A DNA stretch of 64,000 nt from Tupaia tana (GCA_026018925.1 JAKSZU010000002.1:49155337-49219336); one strand, 5' to 3'. Shown: positions 30,613 through 41,738, counted from the stretch's first letter. A program made the numbers and translations. The notes: a model not told the origin generated them from the letters alone.

Positions 30613-30855
30613 CTTTTTTTTTTTTTTCTGTTATTGTTCATTTATTTCTTCCATGAGTGAGTAAGAAAGAGAGAGAGAAGGAGAGACCTCTCCCCCAGAA
30701 GTGCCTGGACACCATGATCCACTCCCACCTTCAGTTGGCCCGGGATCAAGGGCATGTGGGTGCCTGGCTGTTCCCAGAGGTCTCTGGATCCAGATCCAAA
30801 ACCCTCCTGTGTGGGTCAGCCTCACAGAGTGTTGCATTTTACGGAGGCACCGACG
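30613..30855 (-). mobile_element. SINE-D, reverse
   Basis: Poly-T start, AAGAGAGAGAGAAGGAGAGA, CACCATGATCCACTC, CTCCTGTGTGGGTCAGCCTC, head TTTTACGGAGGCACCGACG. Confidence 0.75.
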
Positions 30856-31115
30856 TCCCGCCCTCTTTTCATCTTTTCTGAGGATAAATGTTTACCTCCC
30901 CGCAATCAAAATGTTTACTTTCATTGCTAAGTATGAGCAGCAGATACATCTAATGTTGGAGTTTTAGGGTCTCATCACAGTCGAAATCCAGCACTGGAAA
31001 TCACCTCCAGAGAACTGGGAAAAGCTGTGTCAAGAAGCAGCTAAGAGGGAGGGGAGCTAAGAGTACGTGTGCTACATACCTAAGGAAGAAGCTCGCTATC
31101 TTTCAAGATAGTCAG

Positions 31116-31795
31116 GTGTTATGGGTGAAATCGTGTCTCCCTCCACCACTCCAAGGCCAGCCATTAGCCTGATGGTTAGGGTAGGTGGATCCACATGGCC
31201 AGCTGAGTGGTTTGAGTCCCAGACTCGGTGGCTTGAGGGACACAGGGAACGCATGTGTGCCTGGGCCCAAAATCCAGAGAAGAGAAGTGAAGGAGAAGGA
31301 CTGCAGTATGGACATCCCTCCTGGGGATCGCTTTCTCATTTTCCCCCGTGTCTTTCTGGGGAGCACATGCACTCTGTAGCAAAATTTTAAAAAATAAAAA
31401 ACATGCCCATGAATACTTTGGCACAGTGAATAAATGTTTTCAGAATGTGTCTTCATTTGGAGATGGTGTCTTCACAGACGCAATCAAGTGAAAATGAGGT
31501 CATGAGGGTGGATCTTAGTCCAATACAAATTGATAACCTTATAAACAGGGGCTATCTGAACTCATGGATGTGCACAGAGGTGAAATGAACAGATACGAGG
31601 AGAGGAGGGCACCCACAAGCCAAGGAGACAAGCCAGGAGCAGATCCCCCCTTGCGGCCCTCCAAAGCAACCAGCTCTGCCGACACCTCAGTCTCGGACTT
31701 CAGCTCCCACACGGCGAGAGGGCACGTCTCTGTGGCTGAAGCCCCAGCAATACTTGTTGACAGCAGCCCTAGGAAACTAGTAGACCAAAACGAGT
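31116..31795 (+). mobile_element. MLT1-like MaLR LTR, interrupted
   Basis: GTTATGGGTGAAATCGTGTC, then after the SINE ATTTGGAGATGGTGTCTTCA, GAGGTCATGAGGGTGGATCT, CAACCAGCTCTGCCGACACC, TCTCGGACTTCAGCTCCCAC and CCCTAGGAAACTAGTAGACC. This is the full MLT1 order. Confidence 0.87.
31148..31405 (+). mobile_element. SINE-A/C in the MLT1 LTR
   Basis: GGCCAGCCATTAGCCTGATG head, GTGGTTTGAGTCCCAGACTC, GGGCCCAAAATCCAGAGAAG, GCACTCTGTAGCAAAATTTT end. Confidence 0.85.
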
Positions 31796-31879
31796 ACCTT
31801 CCAGTGTGTAGTTAATCCGATAACCCTGCCTCTCTTACCACACCGCCTCTTCAGGATTCATTTCGACTTGGATGTCAGA

Positions 31880-32062
31880 ATGGGCAGGTTCCAGGTTCAT
31901 GTCTGGAGACCTCCCTAAGTGTGCCGGGCACATACTTGCCCATGATCTGAGGCCAGCCGAGGCCAGAGGGTGGATCACAGTATGAGGATCCTGTTGGGGC
32001 TGCCTTTCTCTCTGTGTCCCTCACTACAGAGGAAATAAATGAAATAAACTTAAAAAAAAAAA
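31880..32062 (+). mobile_element. SINE-D, 5' truncated
   Basis: GGCAGGTTCCAGGTTCATGT, CTTGCCCATGATCTGAGGCC, GATCCTGTTGGGGCTGCC, then an AAATAAATGAAATAAAC tail. Confidence 0.75.
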
Positions 32063-32069
32063 CTTGGTT

Positions 32070-32265
32070 GGGAGCCAGCAGGTGGCATGGTGGTTAAGGC
32101 ACTGGACACTCACACATGGCCAGCCACGGTTTGAATCCCGGACCTGGTGGGTTGCTTTCTCACTTTCCCTCTCTCTCTCTCTCTCTCTGGTCAAATTAAA
32201 ATAAACGAGTGAATAAATAAAATTAAATAAATAATTCTTTAAAAATAAAAATTTTAAACGTTTTA
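32070..32265 (+). mobile_element. SINE-B
   Basis: GGGAGCCAGCAGGTGGCATG head, GGTTTGAATCCCGGACCTGG, CT run, GGTCAAATTAAAATAAACGA and the tail AATAATTCTTTAAAAA. Confidence 0.92.
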
Positions 32266-33004
32266 AAAAATAAAATTTGGAAAAGTTATGTCTGTTTTCC
32301 TATTGTCATGACTCCCATACCTCCTCCCCGCCTTCACTCCTCCTCCCCAAGGCAAATATTCTGTCTTCCTCGAAGAATATGCTTGGCTAGTGATTCCTTT
32401 TGGCAAAACCAGATTAGTCTTTTTCTCAGTTCTCTCTGAACCATAAATTCATGCCTTTCGGGGTGGGCCTTCCACAGCCCATTCCACTGCAGATTTATTA
32501 CCCACTTCATCTTCCTTTCGCACTTCTTAATCTGCTGTATTTTAATTGGGTAATAAAACTCGGTGTGCCACCTAGAAAAATTCCAGAGCAAGCAATCACC
32601 AGGGACATTCTCTCAGCAGCCAATTTCTAATTATTTATTCAGGCCCGAAGCCTAATTCCACCCCTGAGTGCAGTGGTTCTGAGCTGCTGCATTCCCTGTT
32701 TATGGAGCAGTGCCTGAAGGGTGGGGGCTGGGTGGACAACACCTGGGGTACCCCGTGAGTGTGCCCCTGGACAGGACTGTCCTCTCTGAGGTAGTGTGGG
32801 GTGAGAGTGTGGGAGAGGACTCTCCTCCGTTGTCATAGCAAACAGAAGGATTGCCCGGGGCTTCACTTCATTAGATCCCACACTGCTCGGAATAAGACTG
32901 CCACGGTAAATAAGGAAGAGGCCCTGCCTAGGTCACGTGTAGGAAAAAGGAGACTGAGTCAACAGCTCGGTCTATCCGGATAACTGGATAACCATCTGGA
33001 AGCA
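32266..33004. other. No recognised element
   Basis: About 740 nt. CCTTTTGGCAAAACCAGATT, then a GGGTAATAAAACTCGGTGTG motif at 32550, could belong to an old LTR, but I cannot show it. Confidence 0.35.
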
Positions 33005-33203
33005 CACTTACTTGGGATAAATTCCGCACAAATAAAGGCATTACTATAAAAATGCACTTATAAACATGCTAGAGTAGAACATGGAAGACTTTTTTATAAC
33101 CTCAAAATAGATTAAGTCTTTCTTAATTTGGCACAAAATTTAAAAACCTCAAAAGAGAAGATTGATAAATTTGACTATATAAAAATTAGAAAAAAAAAAA
33201 AAC

Positions 33204-33384
33204 ATTTTTAAAGAGTTATTTATTTAATTTTATTTATTCATTCACTTATTTTAACTTAACCAGAGAGAGACACAGAGAGGGGTGGGGGCAAGTGAGAAAG
33301 CAAGCCACCTGGCCTGGGACTCAAACCTTGGTCAGTCATGTGGGAGTGTCCAGCACCTTAACCGCCACGCCACCTACTGGTCCA
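33204..33384 (-). mobile_element. SINE-B in L1, reverse
   Basis: AAAGAGTTATTTATTTAATT tail, TAACTTAACCAGAGAGAGAC, head CACGCCACCTACTGGTCC. Confidence 0.9.
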
Positions 33385-33457
33385 CTAGAAAAAATTTTAA
33401 ACATGCATTCCTCTCTTTTAAAAATTCATAAACAAAGAAAATAAAAAAAAGATTAGG

Positions 33458-33645
33458 GGGTCAAGCAGGAGGTGTGTGGTTAAGAGTGCTGGATTCCGAC
33501 ATGGTCGACAACAATTCAAGTACTGGACCTGGCAGTTTGCTTTCTCGCTTTCCCCTTCTCTCTCTCTCTATGTCTCTGTCATGTGAAATTAAAAATAATA
33601 ATAATAACTAATGGAATTAAATAAATAAATAATTCTTTTAAAAAA
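33458..33645 (+). mobile_element. SINE-B in L1
   Basis: Flanks AAAAAAGATTAGG and AAAAACAGATTAGG are the TSD. Head GGGTCAAGCAGGAGGTGTGT is slightly shortened. Confidence 0.9.
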
Positions 33646-33768
33646 ACAGATTAGGAAAAAAAAAATCAAACCAAGAAATATTCAACAACCCAATAGAAAA
33701 AGGTGCAAATATATAAACAGAATTTATTAAAGAGAAATAATGAGTACTTTCTAAATATTTTTTAAAGA

Positions 33769-33943
33769 ATTATTTTATTTAGCTTTAACTATTTATTTAT
33801 TTGACCAGAGAGGGAAAGAGAGAGAGAGAGAGAGACAGAAAGAGGGAAATTGAGCAAGCCGCCAAGTCTGGGACTCAAACGGTGGTCGGCCGTTGTGGGA
33901 GTCCAGTACCTTTAACTACCACACCACCTGCCAGCCCCGCTCT
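33769..33943 (-). mobile_element. SINE-B in L1, reverse
   Basis: TSD TAAATATTTTTTAAAGA at 33752-33768 and 33944-33961 (one T added). Head ACACCACCTGCCAGCCCC. Confidence 0.92.
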
Positions 33944-33983
33944 TAAATATTTTTTTAAAGACCATTATAAAATAAATGAAAGT

Positions 33984-34270
33984 GGGGCCAGCAGGTGGAA
34001 TAGTGTTTAAGGCACTGGTCTCCTACACAGTCGACCACGCTTTGAGTCCTGGATCTGGCAGCTTCAAAATCATACCTGGCACGTGCATGTGCGTGCCCCA
34101 AATCCCGAGAGGAGAATGCAAGAGAAAAGATTGCGACATGGCTATTCCCCCTGTGGAGGTGATTTCTCACTTTCCCTCTCTCTGGATCTCTCTGTCTCTC
34201 TCCAGCCAGCACACATGCCCTATGACAACAGTCTAAAGAAAAAAAAAAAAAAAAAAAAAACGAAAGAAAG
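33984..34270 (+). mobile_element. SINE-A in L1
   Basis: TSD AAATGAAAGT at 33974-33983 and 34271-34280. Head GGGGCCAGCAGGTGGAATAG, end CCCTATGACAACAGTCTAAA, A tail followed by a GAAA run. Confidence 0.92.
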
Positions 34271-34672
34271 AAATGAAAGTTAAAATTACAATGGTATACC
34301 ATTTTTCACTGATCAGACCAGCAAAACCCAATCTCCTATTATTGTATATAAAATTATTGAATTTCTAGGAAGAGCAATTTAGCAGTGTCTATCCAAAGTA
34401 CAAATATATGTACCCTTTGACTTTAGGAATATATCTTTCAGATATACAGCAAATAACAAGTTGTACAACAGTTAATCTGTGAGACATTGTCTTCAAAGCC
34501 CAAGATTAAAAACTACCTAAAGGTCTATGAGAAGGGAACCAATTTAATCAGCTATGGTAAATCCATACAAGGAAATACTCTCTAGCTATTTAAAAAGAAA
34601 AAAGAATAAAGAGGTTCATAACAAATCTATATGAGAAAATGATGCATAAAAATATAAATACAGGGGCTGGCA

Positions 34673-34840
34673 GGTGATGTGGTGGCTAAGGACGCTGGAT
34701 TTCCACATAACTGACCGTGGTTCAAGTCCTGGACCTGGCTTGCTTTCTCTCTTTCTCTCTCTCTCTCGCTCTGTCCCTCCTGGTCAAATTAAAATAAATA
34801 AATAAAGTTAAATAAAATTATTTTAATCTCTTTAAAAATC
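34673..34840 (+). mobile_element. SINE-B in L1
   Basis: GGGGCTGGCAGGTGATGTGG head, TTCAAGTCCTGGACCTGG, CT run, GGTCAAATTAAAATAAATAA tail. Confidence 0.92.
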
Positions 34841-35120
34841 TATATACACACATGTACTATACATGTGTGTAAAGCAGGTTTCCAAGTAGGTTTTAAAAAA
34901 AAGAAGTAAAATACATCTACATGACTTACTTATACATAAAAATATCTGGAAAGATAAACAAGAAATAAATGTGATTACTTGTTGAAGAAGATAGAAACTG
35001 AAAAATGATGGTGCATGAGAGAGAGTCTTTGTTTTACAGATTTTTGTACTTTTTCATCTTTGAATCATGTGAATGTGTTACCTATTCAAAAAACTATAAT
35101 AAATTAAAACAAAATCTTTA

Positions 35121-35427
35121 GGAGATGTGAAAGGGAGGAGAAAGAGGACCTGGAGACCTGATTTTACGCAAATGTGGTTTCCTGGCAACCAGATCCTCAG
35201 TTGCCTCCCTCCAGGGTCTCAGCGATGACAGCAGGGGGAGGCTGGGGAGGGGAGAAGAGGAAGTGGGGAAGGAGAGACCTCACATCTATGCAACTGTTCT
35301 GCTTTTGACACTGTTGTCAAATGAAATGAAACAAAAACCACCATTTGTAGGTATAAAAGTATTCATTTGTTAAATAAACATGTCCGTAATGCTGTTTTGT
35401 TATTTCTCCTTGTTAAAAAATACACCA
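35121..35427. other. No recognised element
   Basis: About 300 nt, partly GC-rich, without repeat or gene. Confidence 0.4.
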
Positions 35428-35672
35428 ACAGGTTGTCTAGGTGGTGTGGTGGTTAAGGCAGCTGGATCCCACATGGCTGGCTGCACAGTTCAAGTCTGGG
35501 ACCAAGGCAACTTGGAAAATTCACCAGGAGTGCGCATGCTTGCCTGAAGTCCTGAGAGGAAAATGGGAATGGGATTGTAATGTGGCCATCCTCCCTGGGG
35601 CTGTGCTTCCTCACTTCTCTCTTTCTCTTTCTCTCTCTCCCTCTGGTAAGAACACATATCCTATGGCAAATT
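35428..35672 (+). mobile_element. SINE-A/C
   Basis: GGTTGTCTAGGTGGTGTGGT head, GCACAGTTCAAGTCTGGGAC, TGCCTGAAGTCCTGAGAGGA, ATATCCTATGGCAAATT end. Confidence 0.85.
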
Positions 35673-35682
35673 GCTGTGATCA

Positions 35683-35960
35683 GGCCAGCTAGTGGCATAG
35701 TGGTTAAAGCAGCGGGATCGCACATGGGTGAGTCCATGGTCTGAGTCTCAGACCTGGAGGCTTGAAAAACATGCTCCATGTCTGTGCATGTGTGCCCAAA
35801 ATCCTAAGAGGAGAATGAAGAAGAAAGGATTGTGGCATGACCATCTCCATGGGGAGTTCATTCTCATTTTCTCTCTTTCTTTTTTTTCCCTCTCACTCTA
35901 TCTCTCTCCAGCAACACACAAGCCCTATAACAACAACAAAATCAGCAACTAAAAATAAAG
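35683..35960 (+). mobile_element. SINE-A/C
   Basis: Follows the previous copy after about 10 nt. AGGCCAGCTAGTGGCATAGT head, GTGCCCAAAATCCTAAGAGG, AGCCCTATAACAACAACAAA end. Confidence 0.85.
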
Positions 35961-36270
35961 GAAGTGGCCTGGCCTCTTTGGATTTCTGAGAAAACCTACC
36001 CATTGATCGTCTGTCACATCTCCCTTTGTTCTTAAAACTTCTCCCTGGATGTTCACTGTAATAGAATTTCACTTGGACACAAAAAAACGCTTGGGCAAAC
36101 ATGGAAGACGTCCCTGGGCACTGCCCTCTCCCCAGGAGTCGCCCAGCCCTTTTATTCCAGCCTAGGGAAGTAGACAGAAGCTGAACTGCTAGGCCAGGAC
36201 ATGCTGCCTCTTGATTATTCCTTATTCAACAAATAGTGAGAGACTGCATGGCAGGTTTTTTTGTTTGGTT
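35961..36270. other. No recognised element
   Basis: About 310 nt, single-copy-like. Confidence 0.4.
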
Positions 36271-36428
36271 GTTTTTTAAGAATTATTTTATTTAACTTAA
36301 TTTATTCATTTAAAAAGAATTATTTTACTTACCTGTATTTATTTATTTTATTTATTTTCAATTTTGACCAGAGAAGGACAGAGTGAGAGAGAAAGGGAAA
36401 CCAAGAAAGCAAGCTGCCAGGTCCAGGT
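36271..36428 (-). mobile_element. SINE-B, reverse, without tRNA-like head
   Basis: Two tail segments, then TTTTGACCAGAGAAGGACAG and AAGCAAGCTGCCAGGTCCAGG, where it stops. The promoter half is absent. Confidence 0.85.
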
Positions 36429-36549
36429 ATTGTAATATATGAAGAATCTTACCCACAAGGTTTTCCGAGGCAGAGCCTCTATTTTGATTTCAGTGTTAGT
36501 AATGAATAAAAGTAAGGTGTAAGACTTCGTTAATAAGAAAAAGGAATCT

Positions 36550-37063
36550 TGGGCCGGCCCTGTAGCCCAGCAGTTAAGTACTGTGCATGGGGAGCCAGAA
36601 CTCATAGAGCTCACCCTGCTTCCAAGCCCAGCCCCAGCAACTTGAAAAGCATGCTAGGGGGCCAGCAGGTGGTGTGATGGTTATAAGGCACTGACTCTCA
36701 CATGGCCAGATCGCACCCTGGACCTGGAGGCTTGAAAACCACACCAGGTGTGTGTGAGAGTGTGCCCAAAATCCCAAGAGGAGAGTGGAGGAGAAGGGAT
36801 TGCAGTGTCCATCCTCCAGGGGGGAATGATTTCTCACTTTCCCTCTCACTGTCTCTCTGTCTCTGTGGTAAATACACATGCCCTATGACAAAAACCTAAA
36901 AAAAAAAAAAAAAGAAAGAAAGAAAGAAAAGAATGCGGGTGTGCCCAAGATAATAAAAAAATAATAAAAGGGGAAAAAGGATTGCTGCAGGACCAGGCCC
37001 CATCGAGGGGCGCTTTCTTTCACGCGTTCTCTCTTACACACACACACGCTCTCTGGCAATAAA
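36550..37063 (+). mobile_element. SINE-C host, split by SINE-A
   Basis: GGGCCGGCCCTGTAGCCCAG to ACTTGAAAAGCATGC, then after the inserted SINE-A GGGTGTGCCCAAGATAATAA, GCAGGACCAGGCCCCATCGA and the SINE-C end CTCTCTGGCAATAAAG. Confidence 0.85.
36660..36930 (+). mobile_element. SINE-A nested in SINE-C
   Basis: GGGCCAGCAGGTGGTGTGAT head, GTGTGCCCAAAATCCCAAGA, ATGCCCTATGACAAAAACCT end, A then GAAA tail. The B-box region is damaged (CAGATCGCACCCTGG). Confidence 0.9.
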
Positions 37064-37078
37064 GAATGGAATTTGGGG

Positions 37079-37345
37079 GACTAGCAGTTAGCGTAATGGC
37101 TATGTCGCTGGACTCCCACATAGTCTACCGCGGTTCGAGTCCCGGACCCAGTGGCTTAAACTCACGCCGGGTGCATGTGCGTGCGTGCCCAAGATCCCAA
37201 GAGGAGAATGGAGGAGAAGGGATTGTGGCGTGGCCATCCCCCCTGGGGGGTGATTTCTCGCTTTCTGTCTCTCTGTCTCTGTCTCTGGCGAGCGCACGTG
37301 CCCTATAGCGAAAACCTCTCAAAAAAAAGAAAGAAAAAAAAAAAA
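37079..37345 (+). mobile_element. SINE-A, near-consensus
   Basis: Perfect 16-nt TSD AGAATGGAATTTGGGG at 37063-37078 and 37346-37361. B box GGTTCGAGTCC intact. Confidence 0.95.
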
Positions 37346-37545
37346 AAGAATGGAATTTGGGGTCTTTAAAAAATAACACATAGCACAAAGAAAGAATAAC
37401 AAATACACAATTCCCATGGGGAATTCACTTCCACTGGCAGTACATACCAATATTTTAGTGTCATATGGCACAAAGATTACTTAGGAACCAGCCAGAAAGT
37501 GAGTCTTCCAAGGACTGGTTACCCATAAGGTTCTATGAAGAATTA

Positions 37546-37745
37546 TGAGGCCGGATGGTGGCACAGCAGTAGCACAGTTGGACCCACATGGGAAGGTTCT
37601 AGGTCCATGACCCAATGAGTCACCATATACTCGAGACATGTGTGTGCATCCTGTGGTCCGGCCAGCTGAGACTGAGAACGGATCACGGTGTGGGGACCCT
37701 GTTGTGAGTGCCTGCCTCTCTCTTTTTGTCATAAAAGAAAGAAAT
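37546..37745 (+). mobile_element. SINE-D, clearest copy
   Basis: GGTGGCACAGCAGTAGCACA, GGTTCTAGGTCCATGACCCA, ATCCTGTGGTCCGGCCAGCT, GGGGACCCTGTTGTGAGTGC, CTCTTTTTGTCATAAAAGAA in order. Useful as reference for this old family. Confidence 0.82.
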
Positions 37746-38375
37746 TTTAAAACAAATTTTTGTAAGAAGAATTGTTGGACAAAGACTCTATCAGCTTTCT
37801 TTGACTGGAGTCACTGGTCATAGGGCATTCTCGAAGCATGATTTTGAGAAGAGCCACACCCAGGCCCTGATTGGATGGGGGGGGAGAGCTAGGCCAAAGC
37901 ATAGGGGCCCAGCAAGTTCTAGAAGTGGACAGGAGCCCAGAAACTAAGCCTTTTATCCACGTCTCTGAAGACTCGGTAGAAGAGGCCCTCTGCATAAACA
38001 CACACCAAGGCTCAGCTGCCTGCCCTAGCATTGCAGGCATTGCCCTCCCCTGTCCATCCTCCCACCCCAGCACCCTCTCCAGGACCCAGCACTGCTACCT
38101 TGCAGACCACAGGGGCCATCATGACAAAACTGCAATCCTATCACCTAAGGCACAGGGCTTTGCTTCTCTGGAATCACAGGTAAACAGTGAGAGACGCCAG
38201 ATGCAAGAAAGTGGCCAGTGGAGTTCATTCCCCAAAGGGCAGCCCAGCCCTAAGGGCTTCATAAAAGCAAATTACTGTTAAGATGGGACATACACTCTGT
38301 CTGAAAGTCCCCTGGTGGGGAGAGGGGAGACAAGCCAGAGAAGGGCTAAGTATGCCTAAAGGGGAGGAGAGCTTT
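37746..38375. other. Single-copy-like DNA
   Basis: About 630 nt without repeats. A forward open frame (37871-38281, 136 codons) shows no known domain and I do not call it. Confidence 0.4.
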
Positions 38376-38390
38376 AAGAGTCATACTATG

Positions 38391-38597
38391 GTACAAAACA
38401 TTTGAAAAAGATGGAAAATAGTTGAAACAAGAAATAGCTTATTTTTCACAAGACCACTTTACACATTGAGTTAAATTTTCAACTGTTTAGTATTTCCAAT
38501 GTTATTTATTCCTCTTCATTTATAAAGAAGTATGGATTTTTAATGAACAGACATCCTGAGTTGAATAAAGAACTACACAATTGCCTAAAAAAAAAAA
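38391..38597 (+). pseudogene. 5'-truncated processed retrocopy of an unidentified mRNA
   Basis: Flanks AAGAGTCATACTATG at 38376-38390 and 38598-38612 are a perfect 15-nt TSD. The insert ends with AATAAA (38564-38569), 17 nt later CCT, then 13 A (38587-38599). It is not a SINE and resembles no LINE I know. It fits the last 200 nt of a polyadenylated mRNA 3' UTR copied by L1 machinery. The source gene is not recognised. Confidence 0.85.
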
Positions 38598-38685
38598 AAG
38601 AGTCATACTATGAGATGATGAAGTTAAATTCAAAAGGGTCATCTAAATATCATATTGGGAGGAAGTTAGAAAGCATAGTCAGAGT

Positions 38686-39193
38686 GATGGTTAATTTTGT
38701 GTGTTAATTTGACTGGACTAAGGAATACCTAGAAATCTGATAAAGCGTCTTCTGTGTGTGTCTGTAGGGGTGCTTCCAGAGAAGACCCATTTGTGAGTCT
38801 GAGGAAACTAGGTGGAGAGGATCTACCCTTAATGTGGGCAGACATCATCCACTCATCAGGGGGCTGGGAGAGATGAAATATAGATGGACTGGTCTCTTTT
38901 GAGAGTGGGATAGATCTCTGCTGCTGTCTTGAACATCAGAACTCAAGGTTCACCTGCTTTGAACTTCAGGACTCACCCCTGGGTTCTCGGGCATCCTGCT
39001 TTGGTCTGAGAGTTATGCCACAGGCTTCCTTGCCTCTGAGGCCTTTGGACTACTAGCAGCCCCAGTCATGCATGGGATGTACAGTGGGACTCCTGGGCCT
39101 CCAGAGTCACACAATTTTCCCAATTAAACCCCCTCTTATATATCCACACATATCCTACTGGTTCTGCCTCCTCAGAGAACCCAGTCTAATATA
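38686..39193 (+). mobile_element. Old LTR-like element, ERVL/MaLR type
   Basis: Opens GATGGTTAATTTTGTGTGTT, continues GAGGGGCTGG-like wording and TTGAACTTCAGGACTCACCC, has an AATTAAACCCCC signal region, and closes TATCCTACTGGTTCTGCCTC, AGAGAACCCAGTCTAATATA. This is a widely shared mammalian repeat; I do not recall its exact name. The element at 50378 is its reversed relative. Confidence 0.65.
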
Positions 39194-39529
39194 GCGGGAC
39201 CAGGAACAAGGAAGGCCTTGGGAACGTGCTGGAATCTTCCCGTCTTCCTTATGGTTGCTTCTTCTATTATTTTTCTATTACCTTTCCCAGTAGCACAACC
39301 TTTAGACAATCTTTAAAACAGAAAAGGTCTATGTGTTGCTCATGGGGTGGAGCAGCCTGAAAAAGGGAAGAAAGTCTGATGAACAGGGAGAGTCGGGCAG
39401 CTTTAGAGAGGGTGTCTCAGAAACTTAATAAAGGAGCACTTTCTCCAAAGTTTTTATTTTTATGCAATTATACATTATTTATTTATAATCTACTTCGTTC
39501 CAAACAAATCTCGCTATTCATAATATAGA
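39194..39529. other. No recognised element
   Basis: About 330 nt without repeat or gene. Confidence 0.4.
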
Positions 39530-39735
39530 GAGAAAAACACTCTATGCAGGGGCTGGTTGCACTGTGTGATCCCCTTCCCACAGCCTTCCAGCCCTCTAGC
39601 CCTCCAGGATCCTGGGCATGTGCACACACACGGCATGTATTCGGGCTGTTAGGTCAAGAACCAAACCGCAGTCAGCATGTGGCTTCCAGACGCACAGTCT
39701 GGCAGCTACCGACTGCACCGCAGAGGCTGATTTCT
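39530..39735 (-). mobile_element. SINE-D, reverse
   Basis: TGTGTGATCCCCTTCCCACA, GATCCTGGGCATGTGCACAC, GTCAGCATGTGGCTTCCAGA, CTACCGACTGCACCGCAGAG. Confidence 0.75.
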
Positions 39736-40019
39736 TTCATAAAATATTAAGTAGCTCATAGCACATAAAAATATATGCAGTAAAATATAAAGTCAGGAGC
39801 TGGAAAATATATGTTTTTTGAAATGTCATGGTAAGTTGAAAATTAGGATACATGTCTATATAAGGTCCTTCTCTGTTACTTTAGTAAAGGCTTACATTTG
39901 TCTCTGAGCATCCAGGTACCTGAAGTAAAAGGGGAAAGCAGATGGATTAGCTAATTCTCATTGTTCATGAAAAAATAAACAAATAATTACTGAGATAAAG
40001 TTCTTTTTTTAACTTATTT

Positions 40020-40315
40020 CTTTCTTTCTTTTCTTTTTTTTTTTTTTTTTTTTTTTTTTTTGGAGAGGTTTTCACTATAGGGCACGTGCGCTCGCCAGAC
40101 AGACAGAGAGAGACATAGAGACAGAAAGCAAGAAATCACCCCCCAGGGGGGATGGCCACGCCGCAATCCCTTCTCCTCCATTCTCCTCTCAGGATCTTGG
40201 GCACGCACGCACATGCGCCCGGTGTGAGTTTTAAGCCACCGGGTCCGGGATGCGAACTGCGGTCGACTACGTGGGAGTCCAGCGACATAGCCATTACGCT
40301 AACTGCTGGTTCCCA
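40020..40315 (-). mobile_element. SINE-A, reverse
   Basis: TSD AACTTATTT at 40011-40019 and 40316-40324. Long mixed T/CTTT tail, then a near-consensus body with most CpGs. Confidence 0.93.
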
Positions 40316-40324
40316 AACTTATTT

Positions 40325-40430
40325 ATTTATTTCTTACTTTCTCATCCCCCCCCCCCCCGGTCAAATTTTTAAAAATAAAATAATAAATAAAATTAAATAA
40401 ATCATTATTTTTAAAAAATCTATGCTTAAG
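40325..40430 (+). mobile_element. SINE-B 3' fragment
   Basis: TTCTTACTTTCTCATC, a C run of 14, GGTCAAATTTTTAAAAATAA and the tail AAATAAATCATTATTTTTAA. The head is missing. Confidence 0.8.
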
Positions 40431-40447
40431 AAAAAAATCTATACTTA

Positions 40448-40640
40448 GGGTCCAGCAGGTGGTGTGGTGGTTAAGGTGCTGGACACTCCCACATGGCCGA
40501 CCACAGTTCGAGCCCCAGACCTGGAGTCTTGCTTTCTCACTTTCTCTCTCTCTCTCTCTCTTACTCTGTCCCTCTCTGGTTAAATTTAAATAAATAAATA
40601 AACAAATAAAGTTAAAATAATAAAAATAATTCATTTTTTA
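40448..40640 (+). mobile_element. SINE-B
   Basis: TSD AAAATCTATACTTA at 40434-40447 and 40641-40654, identical. Head GGGTCCAGCAGGTGGTGTGG, B box AGTTCGAGCCC. Confidence 0.93.
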
Positions 40641-41101
40641 AAAATCTATACTTATTAGGTAAGTATAGCAAAGATGGGAGGTACAAGGTTAAGCCATAGG
40701 AATTAAGTGTATATCAAACTAATGAATAACTGAAAATTGAAATTTAAAAAAAGAATAAAACTTCAAAAATGCAAAATACTCATGTACATATATAATAACA
40801 CGTGTGCAAGACATGTAAACTGAAAACTTCAAAACATTTCTGTGAGAAATTAAGAATGACCTAGATATGTAAAGCATCAGTCCATGTTCACAGACTGGAA
40901 GACTTGATATTTCCCAAATGGACCACAGGTTTAAAACCAACTCAGACTCTTAGTGGACTTTTTATAGAAATCAGCAAGCTAATTTTAAATGCATAGAAAA
41001 ATATGAATGACCTAGAATAGCCAAATAACTCTGGGAAAAAGAACAAAGTTAAAGGGCTTACACTACCTGATTTCAAGACTTAATATAAAGTTACAGTAAT
41101 C

Positions 41102-41342
41102 GGGCTGGTACTGTAGCACAGCAGTTAAACACGGTGCGTAGAAAGATCCCACGTGGATAAGTTCGATTTGAATCTCAGCCCTGAAGGCTCGAGAAACACC
41201 AGGTAAGTGTGTGTGTGCCCAGATATTCTGGTGAGATGGGTCAACCAAGGAATAAAGGACTGCAGCACGACTGCACCCCATCAGGAGATTCACTCTCTCT
41301 CTCTTTTAAGGGCACATGCTCTGTGGCAATTTAAAAACAACA
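41102..41342 (+). mobile_element. SINE-C in L1
   Basis: GGGCTGGTACTGTAGCACAG head, AGAAACACCAGGTAAGTGTG, CTGCACCCCATCAGGAGATT, end GCTCTGTGGCAATTTAAAAA. Together with the following SINE-A it is flanked by L1 sequence TAAAGTTACAGTAATC and TAAAGTTATGGTAATC. Confidence 0.85.
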
Positions 41343-41620
41343 ACAAGTAGGGATCAGCAGATGGCGTAATGCTTATGTTGCTTGACTCCCATGTAGTCAA
41401 CCGTGGTTCAAGTCCCGGACCTGGTGGTTTAAAACTCATGCCAGCGTGTGTGCATGCGTGCCCAAAATCCTGAGTGGAGAATGGAGGAGAAGGGACTGCA
41501 GTGTGGCCATTCCCCCTGGGGATCAATTTCTCACTTTCTGTCTCTCTGTCTCTCTGGCGTGCGCACATGCCCTATAGCAAAAAAATCTCTTTAAAACACA
41601 CACACACACACACACAACAA
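41343..41620 (+). mobile_element. SINE-A with (CA)n tail in L1
   Basis: GGATCAGCAGATGGCGTAAT head, B box GGTTCAAGTCC, CCCTATAGCAAAAAAATCTC, then about 10 CA units. Confidence 0.9.
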
Positions 41621-41738
41621 TAAAGTTATGGTAATCAAGATGGTGTGATATTGTACCTGCCCCCTTGAAATTCTATAGCAGAAATAAAGTTACAGCAGTC
41701 AAGCTGGTGTGGTGTCACAGAAAGATAGGCACTGAGAT

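Larger units (their letters stand above)
33005..35120 (+). mobile_element. L1M-type LINE-1 3' end with five SINE insertions
   Basis: The wording follows the ORF2 end and 3' UTR of old L1: AAGATTGATAAATTTGACTA, CAACAACCCAATAGAAAAAG, AAATTACAATGGTATACC with TTTTTCACTGATCAGACC, GTACCCTTTGACTTTAGGAA, ATGGTAAATCCATACAAGGA, and GTGTTACCTATTCAAAAAAC at the end. Frames are broken many times. SINEs stand at 33204, 33458, 33769, 33984 and 34673. Confidence 0.88.

Noticed and set aside
37871..38281. 136-codon forward frame in single-copy DNA
   Set aside because: No domain, no splice context, no start context of note. Length is within chance for 64 kb.
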